Origin: Chionoecetes opilio
Taxonomy: Eukaryota > Arthropoda > Malacostraca > Decapoda > Majidae
Reading direction: 5' to 3'
Length of the DNA stretch: 64,000 bases
NCBI GenBank assembly: GCA_016584305.1
Contig: JACEEZ010009447.1
Span: 111,001 to 175,000, forward strand
Shown here: positions 21,205-31,839 of the stretch, piece by piece
How positions within the stretch are numbered: position 1 is the first letter of the stretch
Layout: each line of letters begins with the position of its first letter
Notes under the pieces: generated by a model
Seen by the model: the letters and a program-made list of their open reading frames with translations, nothing else
Told to the model about the DNA's origin: nothing
Databases searched by the model: none
Made by a program: the position numbers and the translations under genes

Positions 21205-23105
21205 CTACAAATCTGCCGGCTTCTCAATACTTGCTGACCCAGCAGTAATGCAACTGGGGCCGGCTACACAATGTGCCACACCCATACCTATCATACCATA
21301 CATATGCCTTAACACTACGTAGATAAGCTCAGGTTCACTGGACGGCTCATCTGGGTCGTCCTCTGGTAGTGACTCATCTGGGTCGTCGTCTGGTTGTGAC
21401 TCATCTGGGTCGTCGTCTGGTAGTAACTCATCTGGGTCGTCGTCTGGTAGTGACTCATCTGGGTCGTCGTCTGGTTGTGACTCATCTGGGTCGTCGTCTG
21501 GTAGTAACTCATCTGGGTCGTCGTCTGGTAGTGACTCATCTGGGTCGTCGTCTGGTTGTGGCTCGAATGGGTCTGCCTCAGTCACTGACTCATCTGGGTC
21601 TGTCTCAGTCACTGACTCATCTGGGTCTGTCTCAGTCACTGACTCATCTGGGTCTGTCTCAGTCACTGACTCATCTGGGTCTGCCTCAATCACTGACTCA
21701 TCTGGGTCTGTCTCAGTCACTGACTCATCTGGGTCTGCCTCAGTCACTGACTCATCTGGGTCTGCCTCAGTCACTGACTCATCTGGGTCTGCCTCAGTCA
21801 CTGACTCATCTGGGTCTGCCTCAGTCACTGACTCATCTGGGTCTGCCTCAGTCACTGACTCATCTGGGTCTGCCTCAGTCACTGACTCATCTGGGTCTGC
21901 CTCAGTCACTGACTCATCTAGGTCTGCCTCAGTCACTGACTCATCTGGGTCTGCCTCAGTCACTGACTCATCTGGGTCTGTCTCAGTCACTGACTCATCT
22001 GGGTCTGCCTCAGTCACTGACTCATCTGGGTCTGTCTCAGTCACTGACTCATCTGGGTCTGCCTCAGCCACTGACTCATCTGGGTCTGCCTCAGTCACTG
22101 ACTCATCTGGGTCTGCCTCAGTCACTGACTCATCTAGGTCTGCCTCAGTCACTGAGTCATCTGGGTCTGTCTCAGTCACTGACTCATCTGGGTCTGCCTC
22201 AGCTACTGGCATGGGAGGGACTGGTGCAGGCTGGGCAGGCCGCTTTCTTGTGAAAAACATGGTTATCGGTAGCTGATTTTTTCTCTTCTTTTTTTCATTA
22301 AACAAGGCTTTGTAAGGAGCTAGGACTCTTACTAAACCATGCTGGAATTTGAGGGCTCGTAGCATGTTTGTATCCCATGTGTAAACATTGTCACTCACTT
22401 CCTTAATTGTACGCATCAGGCCTGCCAGACGTACAAGTGAAAGTCCTCATCCTCTTCTTCAACGGCAGCACTTTCACCTTCTTCTGGATCCCCCTCTTCT
22501 TCACTAGCAGACTTTGTGATTTCATCAATTTCCTGCTCAGTTAGGACATCTTTAGTTGACTCGACTAACTCATCAACTTCATCTGCGGTGAGCTCTTCAA
22601 AACCTTCCCCACCAACAATGCGTGCCAGCTTCAGTATTTTATCAACAGCTTCTGTTTTAATATCTGATGGTCAGAAACCCTCGTAATCATTCACACACTC
22701 TGGCCACAAATTTTTCAAGCAAGCATTGACAGTTTCCTTTTTCAATTCATCGATAGCTGACTGCAAATTACTGATACTGTCTGCAATGTTAATATTGCGC
22801 CAGTAGGTAGAAAGACTAAACTCAGTGTCATGCTCCATGGCTTCAACAATTTTCTGCATGCTCCGCCGAGTGTACAAGGCTTTAAATGCACAAATTACAC
22901 CTTGATCCATAGATTGGATAAAGGAAGTGGTATTTGGAGGCAGGTACAGTATTTCAATTCCTTCAGTTTTTAAATCCTGTGCATCTGGGTGACCAGGATG
23001 GTCACCATTTTTTTTTTTTTTTTTTTTTTTTTTCATATTTTCGGGATGAACTCGTTAATTAATGAAGTCTGCAATTATGAGGTCGCTAATTTTGAGGGTT
23101 TATTG
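21205..23105 (-). pseudogene. Tigger/pogo transposase, C-terminal half
   Basis: Reverse-strand reading from ~23036: LPPNTTSFIQSMDQGVICAF, ALYTRRSMQKIVEAMEH (the DDE_1 domain C-terminal part with MDQGVI), WRNINIADSISNLQSAIDEL. After a stop at 22671 it continues GGEGFEELTADEVDELVEST, then MRTIKEVSDNVYTWD and LPITMFFTRKRPAQPAPVPP, an order typical of Tigger proteins. The acidic tail is expanded by a 27-bp tandem repeat. The N-terminal half is missing: poly-A and a Tigger-type end (CAATAAACCCTC, next to TA at 23106) follow directly. Antisense to NLE1. Confidence 0.85.
21345..22205 (-). repeat. 27-bp coding minisatellite in the Tigger tail
   Basis: About 31 tandem copies of a 27-bp unit encoding DPDESVTEA and, toward the protein end, a second version encoding DPDESQPDD / DPDELLPDD alternating. 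Unit length is a multiple of three, so the 403-codon frame stays open. Variants (SVTET, SVAEA, DDSVTE, DLDES) mark the copy history. The opposite strand is also open across the array because of the periodicity. Confidence 0.95.
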
Positions 23106-23514
23106 TATATATATATATATATATATATAACGAGTTTTACTGTACGTATATATATACAGTAATAGGTTCTAGTACTATTAGCATACCACTGGGGACAATA
23201 CCAGACTAAGAAGCAGTCTATAAATGGATCACTATCCAAAGCTGGGCAGTATTTAAATACATTTGTATTTAAATACGTATTTAAAGACATTTGTGTATTT
23301 AGAAATTATTTATAAATACATTGGTTGTCATGTATTTAAATACAGTATTTAAATACATTTATTATTTAAATACATTGTATTTAAATGCTCATAATATAAA
23401 AATGTAAATACTTTTTTATCAGTTAATTTGGCCATAAACCCGCCCAGCTATCTGGCAACCCTGATGTTACAGTGAACCAGTGTTTCCATTTTAAAGGAAC
23501 TTTCCTTATTTTAA

Positions 23515-24822
23515 AGTAATCGTCCAGACCCATTTTTTGTTTGCCCAATTATGTTGAATGTACTTTCAAAACACCTAATCCACCCAAAATAATTGATTTC
23601 CAGGCCTTATTTCCGTAAAAACACGACTTTTGTAAAAAGCGCGCGAAAAAAAAAATCTTCCCTCCAACAGGGCTACGACTGTTATTGATGACGTCAGAAC
23701 AGGGACGCCCGCAGACACTCTGTCTGACACCTGTCGGCAAATGTTATGATGAGCGATTGTACTTCGGTGTCAGACAGTGAATCTGTCGCTGTGACAGATC
23801 TAGAGTACGATGCTCAATATGCACCGATGCACCGATGCACCGAAAGAAATTACGCTGGTCGCGTATACTATGAGGAAAACGAACCTCAGATTGTCATGGG
23901 ATCCTATATGTTTGAGCCCGAGTACGAGGTGGATGAACAGGTGTTAGCAGAGCCTGAGGTTCAGCAGGAGGACCTGGCACTTCTCCAAAACATGGATTGG
24001 TAAATAAGGTTAAACCATGTGTGTGTGGGAATCACAATGAAGGTACTTTCGAGAAAATCCTATGGTTAGTTTTGGAGCTACAGTCAAACGTCATTACTCG
24101 GAAACCACATACTAGCATTAACTACAGCATAGAGTTGGAAAATATGCGGGCGGGAAGGCAGAAAGTGTGACAGCCACACCACTACAGGGTCTCTCACCAC
24201 AGGGCACGCCCACTCCACAACCGAGTCACTATCTTACGGGAGGCGCCGCCCTTGTCCAGCACACCCGTGTACACAGGCTCACCTCACACTCGTCGTCCCA
24301 ACCCACACACTGGGTAGGCGACTAGTCGCGCTGCACACACTCACCCAGTCTTTCACCCGCTGTGTACCCTCGCTACACACCGTTTCTCAACACAACTGCT
24401 CGGCGCTCGCCCCAACACACTATAGGCGTGTATACCCTACACCCTACACACGCCACTCCTTTCCGTGTGCAAACTTTTCTCGAAAGGCACAGCTGTCTTG
24501 CTGCACCCATAAAGGATGCATGCATGTGGCATATAGCAAAATAAATTATCAGAAACACCCAAATATCTTCAAGTACTATATTTATCTCTGTGTCTGATCA
24601 GCGCGGGAAGAGGAGCCTCCCTTTCGCTACGTCACCGAGCCTGAGCGTCTGCAAACCTTGAGAGTGTTTTGAGATTTCGGGGAATTTGCAGATTTTTATT
24701 GCGGATTATTTAAAAACGGCTGACTGGATACAAAAAGTGACGACGTATTGTTGATATACTCGTTAATGGCTATGATTTGATTGCATTAAATCAGGAATGA
24801 TGAAATGGTCTGGACGATTACT
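23515..24822 (+). mobile_element. TTAA-target DNA element, copy 1
   Basis: Ends AGTAATCGTCCAGACC inverted at the right (GGTCTGGACGATTACT), with TTAA on both sides (23511 and 24823). Related copies at 54684-55341 and 58618-62246 share AATTATGTTGAAT near the left and GCGGATTATTTAAAA near the right. TTAA targets are used by piggyBac and Kolobok transposons; ends do not begin CCY as most piggyBac do. Carries a short acidic ORF (23746-24003) and GC-rich middle sequence. Confidence 0.8.
23746..24003 (+). CDS. 85-aa acidic ORF inside TTAA element
   Basis: Reads MMSDCTSVSDSESVAVTDLE, then GSYMFEPEYEVDEQ and LALLQNMDW with a stop. It is rich in D/E and S, with no signal peptide or membrane segment. 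The order Y-x-FEPE, acidic stretch, L-x-N-x-DW recalls the start of the zinc-binding domain like the P2X7 receptor C-terminus found in many transposon-associated animal proteins, but the cysteines that should follow DW are cut off by the stop. This is inference; it may equally be a chance ORF. Start chosen at the first ATG. Confidence 0.35.
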   Translation: MMSDCTSVSDSESVAVTDLEYDAQYAPMHRCTERNYAGRVYYEENEPQIVMGSYMFEPEYEVDEQVLAEPEVQQEDLALLQNMDW

Positions 24823-25072
24823 TTAAGGAAATCTAGGCCTGAGAAGGAAATTTCTAAGGCAATCCTAAGGAAATCCACTTTTTTCGGACATGTTAGAATT
24901 TGTGTGTATTTAAGATGTATTTGTAAATGTATTTAAATACAATTGATGTATTTAGTATTTAGTATTTAAATACATTTCTCCCATGTATTTAGTATTTAGT
25001 ATTTAAATACATTCAATGTATTTAGTGCCCAGCTCTGTCACTATCCTTAACTTGGCCTGTATGTGTCTCTAG

Positions 25073-25199
25073 TGTGGTCAGTGGCCAACAAGAAGATGGA
25101 GATAGACCTCCCAGGTCATGCAGATGAAGTGTTTACTGTGGACTGGTCGCCCGATGGTCAGCGGGTGGTGAGTGGAGGGAAGGACAAGTTGTTAAAGAT
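25073..25199 (+). CDS. NLE1: Notchless homolog, penultimate exon
   Basis: Bounded by TGTGTCTCTAG and GTAAGT. Read in phase with the exon at 4853: VWSVANKKMEIDLPGHADEV, then FTVDWSPDGQRVVSGGKDKL and LK. It is the last WD40 blade, with the conserved PGHADEV and DWSPDG words of Notchless. In animals this blade closes the eight-bladed propeller that docks on pre-60S particles. It joins the 13-bp last exon at 25414. Confidence 0.95.
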
Positions 25200-25413
25200 G
25201 TAAGTGTTATGGGTTACGTTTAGTTGTGTTTTCATTTAGCACTTAAAAAGTTGCATCTTTGCAATATACCTACAATCTTCCAACAAATAGTATGTAAAGT
25301 ATAAAGACACAAGTATGATGTTCATGGCTTCTATAGATAAGTTGATCACACTTTTATGTTAATGTGAGGTGCTTGAAAATGAATTTATTGTTGATATTTT
25401 ATTCTTATTTCAG

Positions 25414-25426
25414 ATGGAGGAGATAA
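25414..25426 (+). CDS. NLE1: Notchless homolog, 13-bp last coding exon
   Basis: Acceptor TTCTTATTTCAG, then A TGG AGG AGA TAA. Joined to AAG AT from the previous exon it gives K-I-W-R-R-stop, the usual end of animal Notchless proteins. Too short for ORF searches; supported by splice sites, phase and the conserved WRR terminus. The preceding intron is 214 bp. A 3' UTR follows. Confidence 0.9.
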
Positions 25427-25487
25427 AGCTTCCCTTACAAAGATGTCTGCAAAATTGTCATTGGCATCACATTTTGTATCATCTTTG

Positions 25488-25717
25488 AATAAACCATAAC
25501 ACGCCTGACATATTCTATGTGATTATGTGATATAACCAGAACTGAGGATGTGATGTAGGGCCAACACGAGAAAATAGTGGTCAGATATAGTCGTGCTAAC
25601 GATAGTGGCTGTATCAAATAAGCATTATACAGAAGCATATGATACTGAGATGCTACTTTGATCGAAAATTGCAGCAGGGAGGTCACATGTTTAAGAATGA
25701 ACTTGAACTTGAATAAA
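25488..25717 (+). promoter_or_regulatory. NLE1: Two candidate NLE1 polyadenylation signals
   Basis: AATAAA occurs at 25488-25493 and 25712-25717, 62 and 286 bp after the NLE1 stop. Either could end the transcript; the sequence between shows no coding pattern. Confidence 0.5.
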
Positions 25718-26626
25718 AATGTAGCCATTGAATGAATGCGTTAGATTTCAGTATTTAGATCAGTTTGCTGACTCTTCTTTATGTGTAATGGCACTTCTAA
25801 TGTTGAACATGAAGCTTAACTAAGACACACTTTCACTTCTGCCTGCCCCTGCCTGGCCTCTACATCCCAAGCTTTCCTGTCCTTGTCTCCCCGACATCCT
25901 TCCTTATGTAAGATCATCTCCAACCTTTTATGCATGACCTTGCCCAGGCAGCTGATGGTATAATACTAATGCAACATTTAGCCAGTGTAGGCACTGACCC
26001 AGATATTGTTTACCTTGATAGAGCCATTTGAGTGAGCCTTAATTATGCCATGTGACTCACCCTCCTATTTGTGGATGCATGGGACGGATGTTTTCAGTGG
26101 GGCTGCACAAATGTGACTTACTAAACTAGTGATGCTGAGAGGTGATGGGACTTCGATAATTATACAGTAGAGGATGTGCAGGTGTGTAAACTGGACGCAG
26201 AGTTTGCAATGGGTAAATTAGTCACCACATCTATACGGCATTAACATATTAATAGCACTCTTTGGGGTTTATTCATATTTTAATTTACCTATTTGTCTGT
26301 TTATTGACCTTTTTTTCTTTGGGATGGTAAAGTAGTTTAGCACTCTAGAAAAAAATCTGCCTTATAGTGTGTTAGCTGACATCGTATGGAACAAATAAAG
26401 AGTGGAACACTGACTAAACATACAGAGGGGAAAGTGAGTAACTTGAATGAATGGGCATGCGAGGAAGTGGGAATGGGTAGTAGTGGGTATGTGATCCGAA
26501 AAAAAAGAGACATGGGCAAAGTAAAGAAATATCGGTTAGTGGGTATGGGACTTGTACAGAGTTAAGTGGATATACATACAGGACGTGAGATAGCATGGAG
26601 CAAGGAGAAACTTACGCATAATGATA
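25718..26626. other. No gene seen
   Basis: Unique-looking AT-rich sequence after NLE1. No splice-bounded exon, RNA gene or element border could be supported on either strand. Confidence 0.4.
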
Positions 26627-26726
26627 GGCAAAAGAGAGCACTGGGTTGCTGAGGACTGAAAGGCAAAAGAGAGCACTGGGTTGCTGAGGACTGAAAGGCA
26701 AAAGAGAGCACTGGGTTGCAGAGGGC
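26627..26726. repeat. 35-bp tandem repeat, about 2.8 copies
   Basis: Unit begins GGCAAAAGAGAGCACTGGGT and ends TGAGGACTGAAA; two identical copies and a third partial one with a changed end (TTGCAGAGGG). Confidence 0.9.
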
Positions 26727-26998
26727 CAGGACATGAGACCTTAAAAGTATGTATGTAAGGCATTGTAATGCCCTTGTTAACCTCCCTTTTATCTATAACC
26801 CACTGAGCCTACCATTACCCCGTCCGGTGGTTTTTTAAATACAAACAGAAAAATCTGATTTGTGTATGTGTTACTACTATGTATGATGTGAGTATTATGT
26901 GCAAGTTTCAAGTGATTTGGATGAATAGGAATTTTTTTTATGGGGAAAAACACTTTTTTGAAGATAAAACAATAACGTATCAACTACCATACCAACCA

Positions 26999-27379
26999 TA
27001 CACTCACTCGAGAGACGCAGAGTAAGGGGCGATCTGATAGAAGTTTTTAAGTGGATAAAGGGATTTAATAAAGGAGAGGTAGGAAAAGTTCTTACGGCTT
27101 TTAACCAGGGTAGAACAAGAAGTAACGGATTCAAGCTGGAAAAGCGTAGATTTAGAAAGGAAATAGGGAAAAACTGGTTCACAAATAGGGTGGTGAATGA
27201 GTGGAATGGTCTCAGTAGACAGGTAGTTAGTGCAGAGTCATTAGGGAGCTTTAAAGGGGAGCTGGATAGGTTCATGGATGGGGATGAAAGGTGGATGTAG
27301 GTAGTGTTAGGTGACAGGAACTACCACGTGTAGGCCTCGCGGCCTCTTGTAGCTTCCTTATTTTCTTATGTTCTTATGT
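26999..27379 (+). mobile_element. CR1-like LINE 3' end
   Basis: Starts within the C-terminal part (LERRRVRGDLIEVFKWIKG-type reading from 27007) and runs through the stop and 3' UTR (GTAGGCCTCGCGGCCTCTTG) to TTCTTATG repeats at 27363-27379. It is the plus-strand equivalent of the reverse copy at 3403 and of 47836-48209. 5'-truncated. Confidence 0.9.
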
Positions 27380-27424
27380 TCAATGCTGATTTTTTTTACA
27401 TAAATATGTAGCTTTTGACATCTA

Positions 27425-28455
27425 CAGTGAAAGACAGAGAAGTTGGCGGTGTCTCGCATCCGTCACGCTCTGTGACAAATTTTGTTTAATTCCCTCCTGG
27501 CGCTTCCTATGGGGAATGATTGAAAAAAAAGGTGTCTGGGATCTCACTCACGGCCTTGACTTCCTGCTTGCAGTTTTTCAAATCATTAGTCATTAATGGG
27601 CAGTGACCAGGACATATTGCTTCTTATCGTCACTCCCGGCTCGATTACCCGAAACGTCACCAAAACATTTTGGGAAAGTGGTTTCGCTCAGTTGGATATG
27701 GGGCCTGAGCCACAGTTGACTGCAGACCAGATCACCCGTATTCACAGCTTATATAAGATCGGTTTTAGTTCAAAAGAAATTGTGAGGGAGACTGGGTTAC
27801 TCAATGAAAGGTTGAGCGGTGGGTTAAAAAATTGTGAGACTCGCCAACTGCTGAAAGTCTAACGCACTTGTCCTGTCCTTGTCCATCCTGGACGCAAGAA
27901 AAGTTTCTAAGAAAACTTTGAATATTATCAAAAGATAGCTAGTGAAATCTCCTACCAAAACAGCAAGTAAATTATAGTCAATAAACACACAGTTACTGGG
28001 TAGTGTGTGTAAGGAGCGTGTCTCGTTACATCCGTAAAGTCTCGCAAAGTTTTTAACCCGCCGCTCAACCTTTCGTTGAGTAACCCAGTCTCCCTCACAA
28101 TTTCTTTTGAACTAAAACCGATCTTATATAAGCTGTGAATACGGGTGATCTGGTCTGCAGTCAACTGTGGCTCAGGCCCCATATCCAACTGAGCGAAACC
28201 ACTTTCCCAAAATGTTTTGGTGACGTTTCGGGTAATCGAGCCGGGAGTGACGATAAGAAGCAATATGTCCTGGTCACTGCCCATTAATGACTAATGATTT
28301 GAAAAACTGCAAGCAGGAAGTCAAGGCCGTGAGTGAGATCCCAGACACCTTTTTTTTCAATCATTCCCCATAGGAAGCGCCAGGAGGGAATTAAACAAAA
28401 TTTGTCAAGGAGCGTGACGGATGCAAGACACCGCCAACTTCTCTGTCTTCCACTG
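27425..28455. mobile_element. Palindromic Tc1-like element
   Basis: Ends CAGTGAAAGACAGAGAAGTT and reversed CAGTGGAAGACAGAGAAGTT, flanked by TA at 27423 and 28456. The left arm (27425-27845) and right arm (about 28028-28455) are near-identical inverted copies around a ~180-bp loop. Each arm codes the same N-terminal piece, LTADQITRIHSLYKIGFSSK then EIVRETGLLNERLSGG, a helix-turn-helix like that of Tc1/mariner transposases. No catalytic domain. It directly follows a CR1 tail by about 45 bp. Confidence 0.9.
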
Positions 28456-29650
28456 TACATAGAATCGAAATTAAGAGCCATATTTTTTTTCCATTTTTAT
28501 TTTTTTGCATATGATTTTTTATTTTCACTGATCAAACGAAAATATATTATTACTAGAAAAAACGTTTAAAAGAAAACAAACTGTTATAATATTCTACATT
28601 TATTATTCTTTTAAATGATATCTAAATCATTATAATAGGTCAATTAGTGGTGGAGTTGATGTAAAAAAAAATTGAAAAATCAAATTTTTGACAAATCATC
28701 CCGAAACATTTTTTAGCTCTTCCTCTGATACCTTCCTATCTGACTACTTATATTGTTACTAATCTACAAACTTGCATTAGATAAGTTTGCAAGCATGTTT
28801 CTGTGCATATTTCTGATGTGTGTGCAAGCATGTTTCTGATGGTAATTATGGGTAGTGAAAAATTTAAATAAATTAAAGTTAGCGAAAAAAGCTTAGGCTG
28901 CTCCTCCTATTGCCATCATGGCAAGTGTCTTCTTCAACAACCTTGGTATGCTGACAGGATGCAAATATAATGCACCTCAAGGCAGAAAAAAGGAGGAAAA
29001 TGGCTGAAGACTGGGAGAGGGAGACGCTGCGTCTCCTCCAATACCTCGGCCAGCACTGAGACTGAGAGCGTGGTCTCCCTCCCTCACGAAGCTGCTGCCT
29101 CAACAAACATGCCAGGCTTATGTTAGTTGGGGAGGCTTCATAATATGGACACCGAAAGATCATTTTACACCCATTTATTTATATTAAACAAAAATTAATG
29201 AGGACCAGGTAAATAATATCACAGGTAGCATGACCGGCCGAGTGGTCAGTATAAAAGCTCTCAGGAGTTATGCTCCGGCTTGAGTTTGTGTCATAGCCAC
29301 ATTATCACACCTATTCAATACACTTGATCCTAGTACATACATCCTATCTCGTGTAGTATTAAATCAACCCATACCCTTGATAGTACAGTATTTGATACAT
29401 CCAACAGTAGAACCAATTTATGAAGCCCATTTGGGCATTGGCTGGAGTGGGGAATTTCCTGTCCGACACGCTGCCACGTCAGTCACAACACATAATCTCT
29501 GTTTTGTATATCAGTTATTTGCCACTTCTGATTATTCTACTCTATAGATTAAATCTTCTAATAAGGCAACGAAGTGTTATCAATGTGTTTTTTTTTTTTT
29601 TTAAATAATTATGATTTTATTTAAATACCACAACACGACGTCGTAGCTTT
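28456..29650. other. No gene seen; possible SINE remnant
   Basis: AT-rich sequence. Near 29230-29290 GGCCGAGTGGTCAGT and CGGCTTGAGTTTGTG loosely resemble A and B boxes, so a decayed tRNA-derived SINE is possible. A 16-bp T run lies at 29587-29602. Nothing else supported. Confidence 0.35.
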
Positions 29651-29653
29651 ACG

Positions 29654-29965
29654 ATGTTGCTATTTAGACATCGAGAGGTCACTTCCTCGCAGGCTGTCAC
29701 CCACGATGGAAGCTACGCCTACACACTCGTGTGTTCTTCATTGTCGGGAGAAGGAACATACACCTTCTGGAGTAAAGGATTGCCCCATCAGCTCCTGCCG
29801 GGAAGAGTGAGGGTTATCTTTTTCGCTAAGGGTCTAATACGATACTTGGCCGTGTACGAATTTGGCAGTGCTGCGGAGAGGGAATTCCCTGAATCAGCCA
29901 ACACCCAAACGGATTTCATAAATTGGTTCTACTATAGCTGGTTACTGTTCTACTACATTATATAG
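29654..29965 (+). other. 103-codon open frame of unknown nature
   Basis: An open frame starting MLLFRHREVTSSQ and ending FYYSWLLFYYII. It shows no known motif. Composition is mixed with an aromatic C-terminus that could pass for a membrane segment. No splice context or second copy in the window supports it, and such a frame can arise by chance. Confidence 0.2.
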
Positions 29966-30114
29966 CGAACTTATAAATAAACTATACAATATGTGTACGT
30001 CAACATTTTAATTTAGCCCAAGAAACTCTCTACAACAGAGACTTAAACAACAGGCGATGACGTCACCGTTTGTTGACATTCTATGGCAGAAAGTGGCTAT
30101 CTTGTTTCGCTATC

Positions 30115-30956
30115 AGGGGGGGCATTTTGGAACACTACTAAGACCATCTTAGGGGACTAAGACCATCTTAGCGCTAGTTGGACATTTTCGGAAGCAAATT
30201 TCGCTCCGCCTAAGACAGTGCAGCGAGTGTAGGCTAAGGCAGGGTTGGGGTCGTCTTAGCCCGCAATTTTCTCCGTCACCATAACAACAATGGTTATATT
30301 ATTGGTTATATATTATATATTCTAGACTGTATATAGTATATTAGGCTGTATAATACACTATGTACAGTATATATATATATATAGGTGTGGGCTATATATA
30401 TACTATATATATAGGGGTGGGCTGGGCGGAATAGATATGATTTGCGACAGAAACGGTTAGCAGATTAATTCTAAACATCAAAACACACCAGAAAAAAGTG
30501 TCGTTATTCACGATAATATCACATACTGGCTATGATATGTGTGTGGAGGATGAAAAGGGGGAAGGAAGAGGAGGGAGAAGAAATAATAGAAGAAAAAAAA
30601 GGAGACAGAGAGGCAGAGAGAGAGAGAGAGAGAGAGGGAAAGGGAGAGAGAGAGAGAGAGAGAGAGCTAGACTCCCTCGGCGTGTAACTGCACTGTGACT
30701 AGCAGAAATACATATCTGGCAACTCAAGGAGAAGGAAGAGGAGGGAGAAGAAATAATAGAAGAAAAAAAGGAGAGAGAGAGAGAGAGAGAAGGGAAAGAG
30801 AGAGAGAGAGAAGGGAGAGAGAGAGAAGGGAAAGAGAGAGAGAGAGAGACCCTCGGCGCAGTACGTGACACTGCACTGTGACTGTAGCAGAAATACATAT
30901 CTGGCAACTCAAGGAGAAGGAAGAGGAGGGAGAAGAAATAATAGAAAGAAAAAAAG

Positions 30957-31029
<73 letters not shown>

Positions 31030-31112
31030 AAAGAGAGAGAGAAGGGAAAGAGAGAGAGAGAGAAGGGAAAGAGAGAGAGAAGGGAAAGAGAGAGAGAGAG
31101 AGAGAGAGAGAA

Positions 31113-31144
<32 letters not shown>

Positions 31145-31362
31145 CTCGGCGTGGTATACGTATTTCCCGCCAAATACAGACTTGTGTCGCGCGCGCTGAT
31201 TGGTTAGGTGGCACTAAGAAGGGTTGGCCTTCTGTCCCCTTACACGAGGCTAAGATGACGCCCGAAAATGCTTCCTTAGTAATCTTCTTGGCCCGGTATA
31301 ACTAAGTCGGTCTTAGGACGCTAAGAGGGTGTAGTTTAGAGCCCCTTCGAAAATGCCCACCC
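30115..31362. mobile_element. DNA element around a GA minisatellite
   Basis: Left: GGGGGCATTTTGGAACACTA with CTAAGACCATCTTAG; right, reversed: GGGTGGGCATTTTCGAAGGG with CTCTTAGCGTCC and GACCGACTTAG. Inverted CTAAGAC/GTCTTAG words fill both subterminal regions. No ORF belongs to it. The middle is an AT-rich part (30340-30420) and a GA minisatellite. Target duplication unclear; borders approximate. Confidence 0.5.
30535..31145. repeat. GA-rich minisatellite, ~185-bp unit, three copies
   Basis: Each unit has GGAGAAGGAAGAGGAGGGAG, AAATAATAGAAGAAAA, a GA microsatellite of variable length, then CTCGGCG and, between units, GTGACTAGCAGAAATACATA-like sequence ending in ATCTGGCAACTC. Units start near 30555, 30727 and 30911. 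The GA part differs in length and AAGGGA interruptions. Confidence 0.85.
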
Positions 31363-31554
31363 AGTGTTTTTTTGTACAATATTAACCTTAAATTATGGCA
31401 TTATTGACCATATTATGGAAGGCTGACGAAGGGTAATCAAGGAGAATAGTAATGCATAAACCTGAAGACAGGTTAGAAAAGGTAGAAATATTCAGTATTA
31501 TTATTGTTATTATTGTTAATTGTTTGTTATTATTATTGGGTTCGTGGGCACTAG

Positions 31555-31641
31555 GGGGGTAGTGATGCATTATCCGGCCTTTGACGTTATCCGGCAAGGT
31601 CTTGGCTGCTATGCGCCGGATAAACGGGAGATTAGTGTATT
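31555..31641. mobile_element. Tigger-like terminus
   Basis: ATTATCCGGCCTTTGACG, GTTATCCGGCAAGG and GCCGGATAAACGGGAG ending ATTAGTGTA. These are the CCGGATAA words of Tigger-type ends, similar to those of the MITE at 18294. A matching left end was not found. Confidence 0.45.
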
Positions 31642-31839
31642 CTGATTTCTTACAAGGAAGGATTTCTTAAGGAAGGAAATTTCATGGGGAGCCATGGCCC
31701 CTTGGGTACGCCCCAGGATGAGAGTGTGGAGATTGACTGGGAGAGTGAGGTGTGGGGAGGTGACGATAGCAGGGCGGAAATGTCAGATGAGTATCTGAGA
31801 TCTGACATATTTCTAGGATGCGACATGTTAGGATTGGCC

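Larger units (their letters stand above)
23237..25037. mobile_element. hAT MITE with TATTTAAATAC arms
   Basis: Ends CAAAGCTGGGCAGTATTT and reversed CAGAGCTGGGCACTAAAT, flanked by the 8-bp duplication TCACTATC at 23229 and 25038, as for hAT elements (CAGRG-type ends). The arms are runs of GTATTTAAATACATT. A TTAA element (23515-24822) is inserted inside; without it the MITE is ~490 bp. It ends 35 bp before the NLE1 exon at 25073. Confidence 0.9.
4957..25072 (+). other. NLE1: NLE1 intron of 20.1 kb, repeat-filled
   Basis: GTGAGT donor at 4957 and TCTCTAG acceptor ending at 25072. Joining the flanking exons continues the WD40 reading frame exactly (AAG G | TG TGG gives K-V-W), so this is a real intron. 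Nearly all of it is transposable element sequence: one sense LINE with nested insertions (5225-20033), MITEs, a Tigger gene (21205-23105, antisense) and a hAT MITE. No other coding exon was seen within it. Confidence 0.9.

Noticed and set aside
21369..22253. 294-codon plus-strand frame of THLGLPQSL repeats
   Set aside because: It is the complement of the Tigger tail minisatellite; a period of 27 keeps several frames open without coding meaning.
30535..31145. Regularly spaced repeats that could suggest a CRISPR-like array
   Set aside because: Units of ~185 bp with microsatellite cores in a eukaryotic genome; no constant short repeat with unique spacers.
31684..31839. Acidic open frame MGSHGPLGTPQDESVEIDWE... 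ending at the hAT insertion
   Set aside because: Looks codon-like but continues only three codons (P-L-K) past the insertion before a stop; no motif, splice site or homologue recognised.
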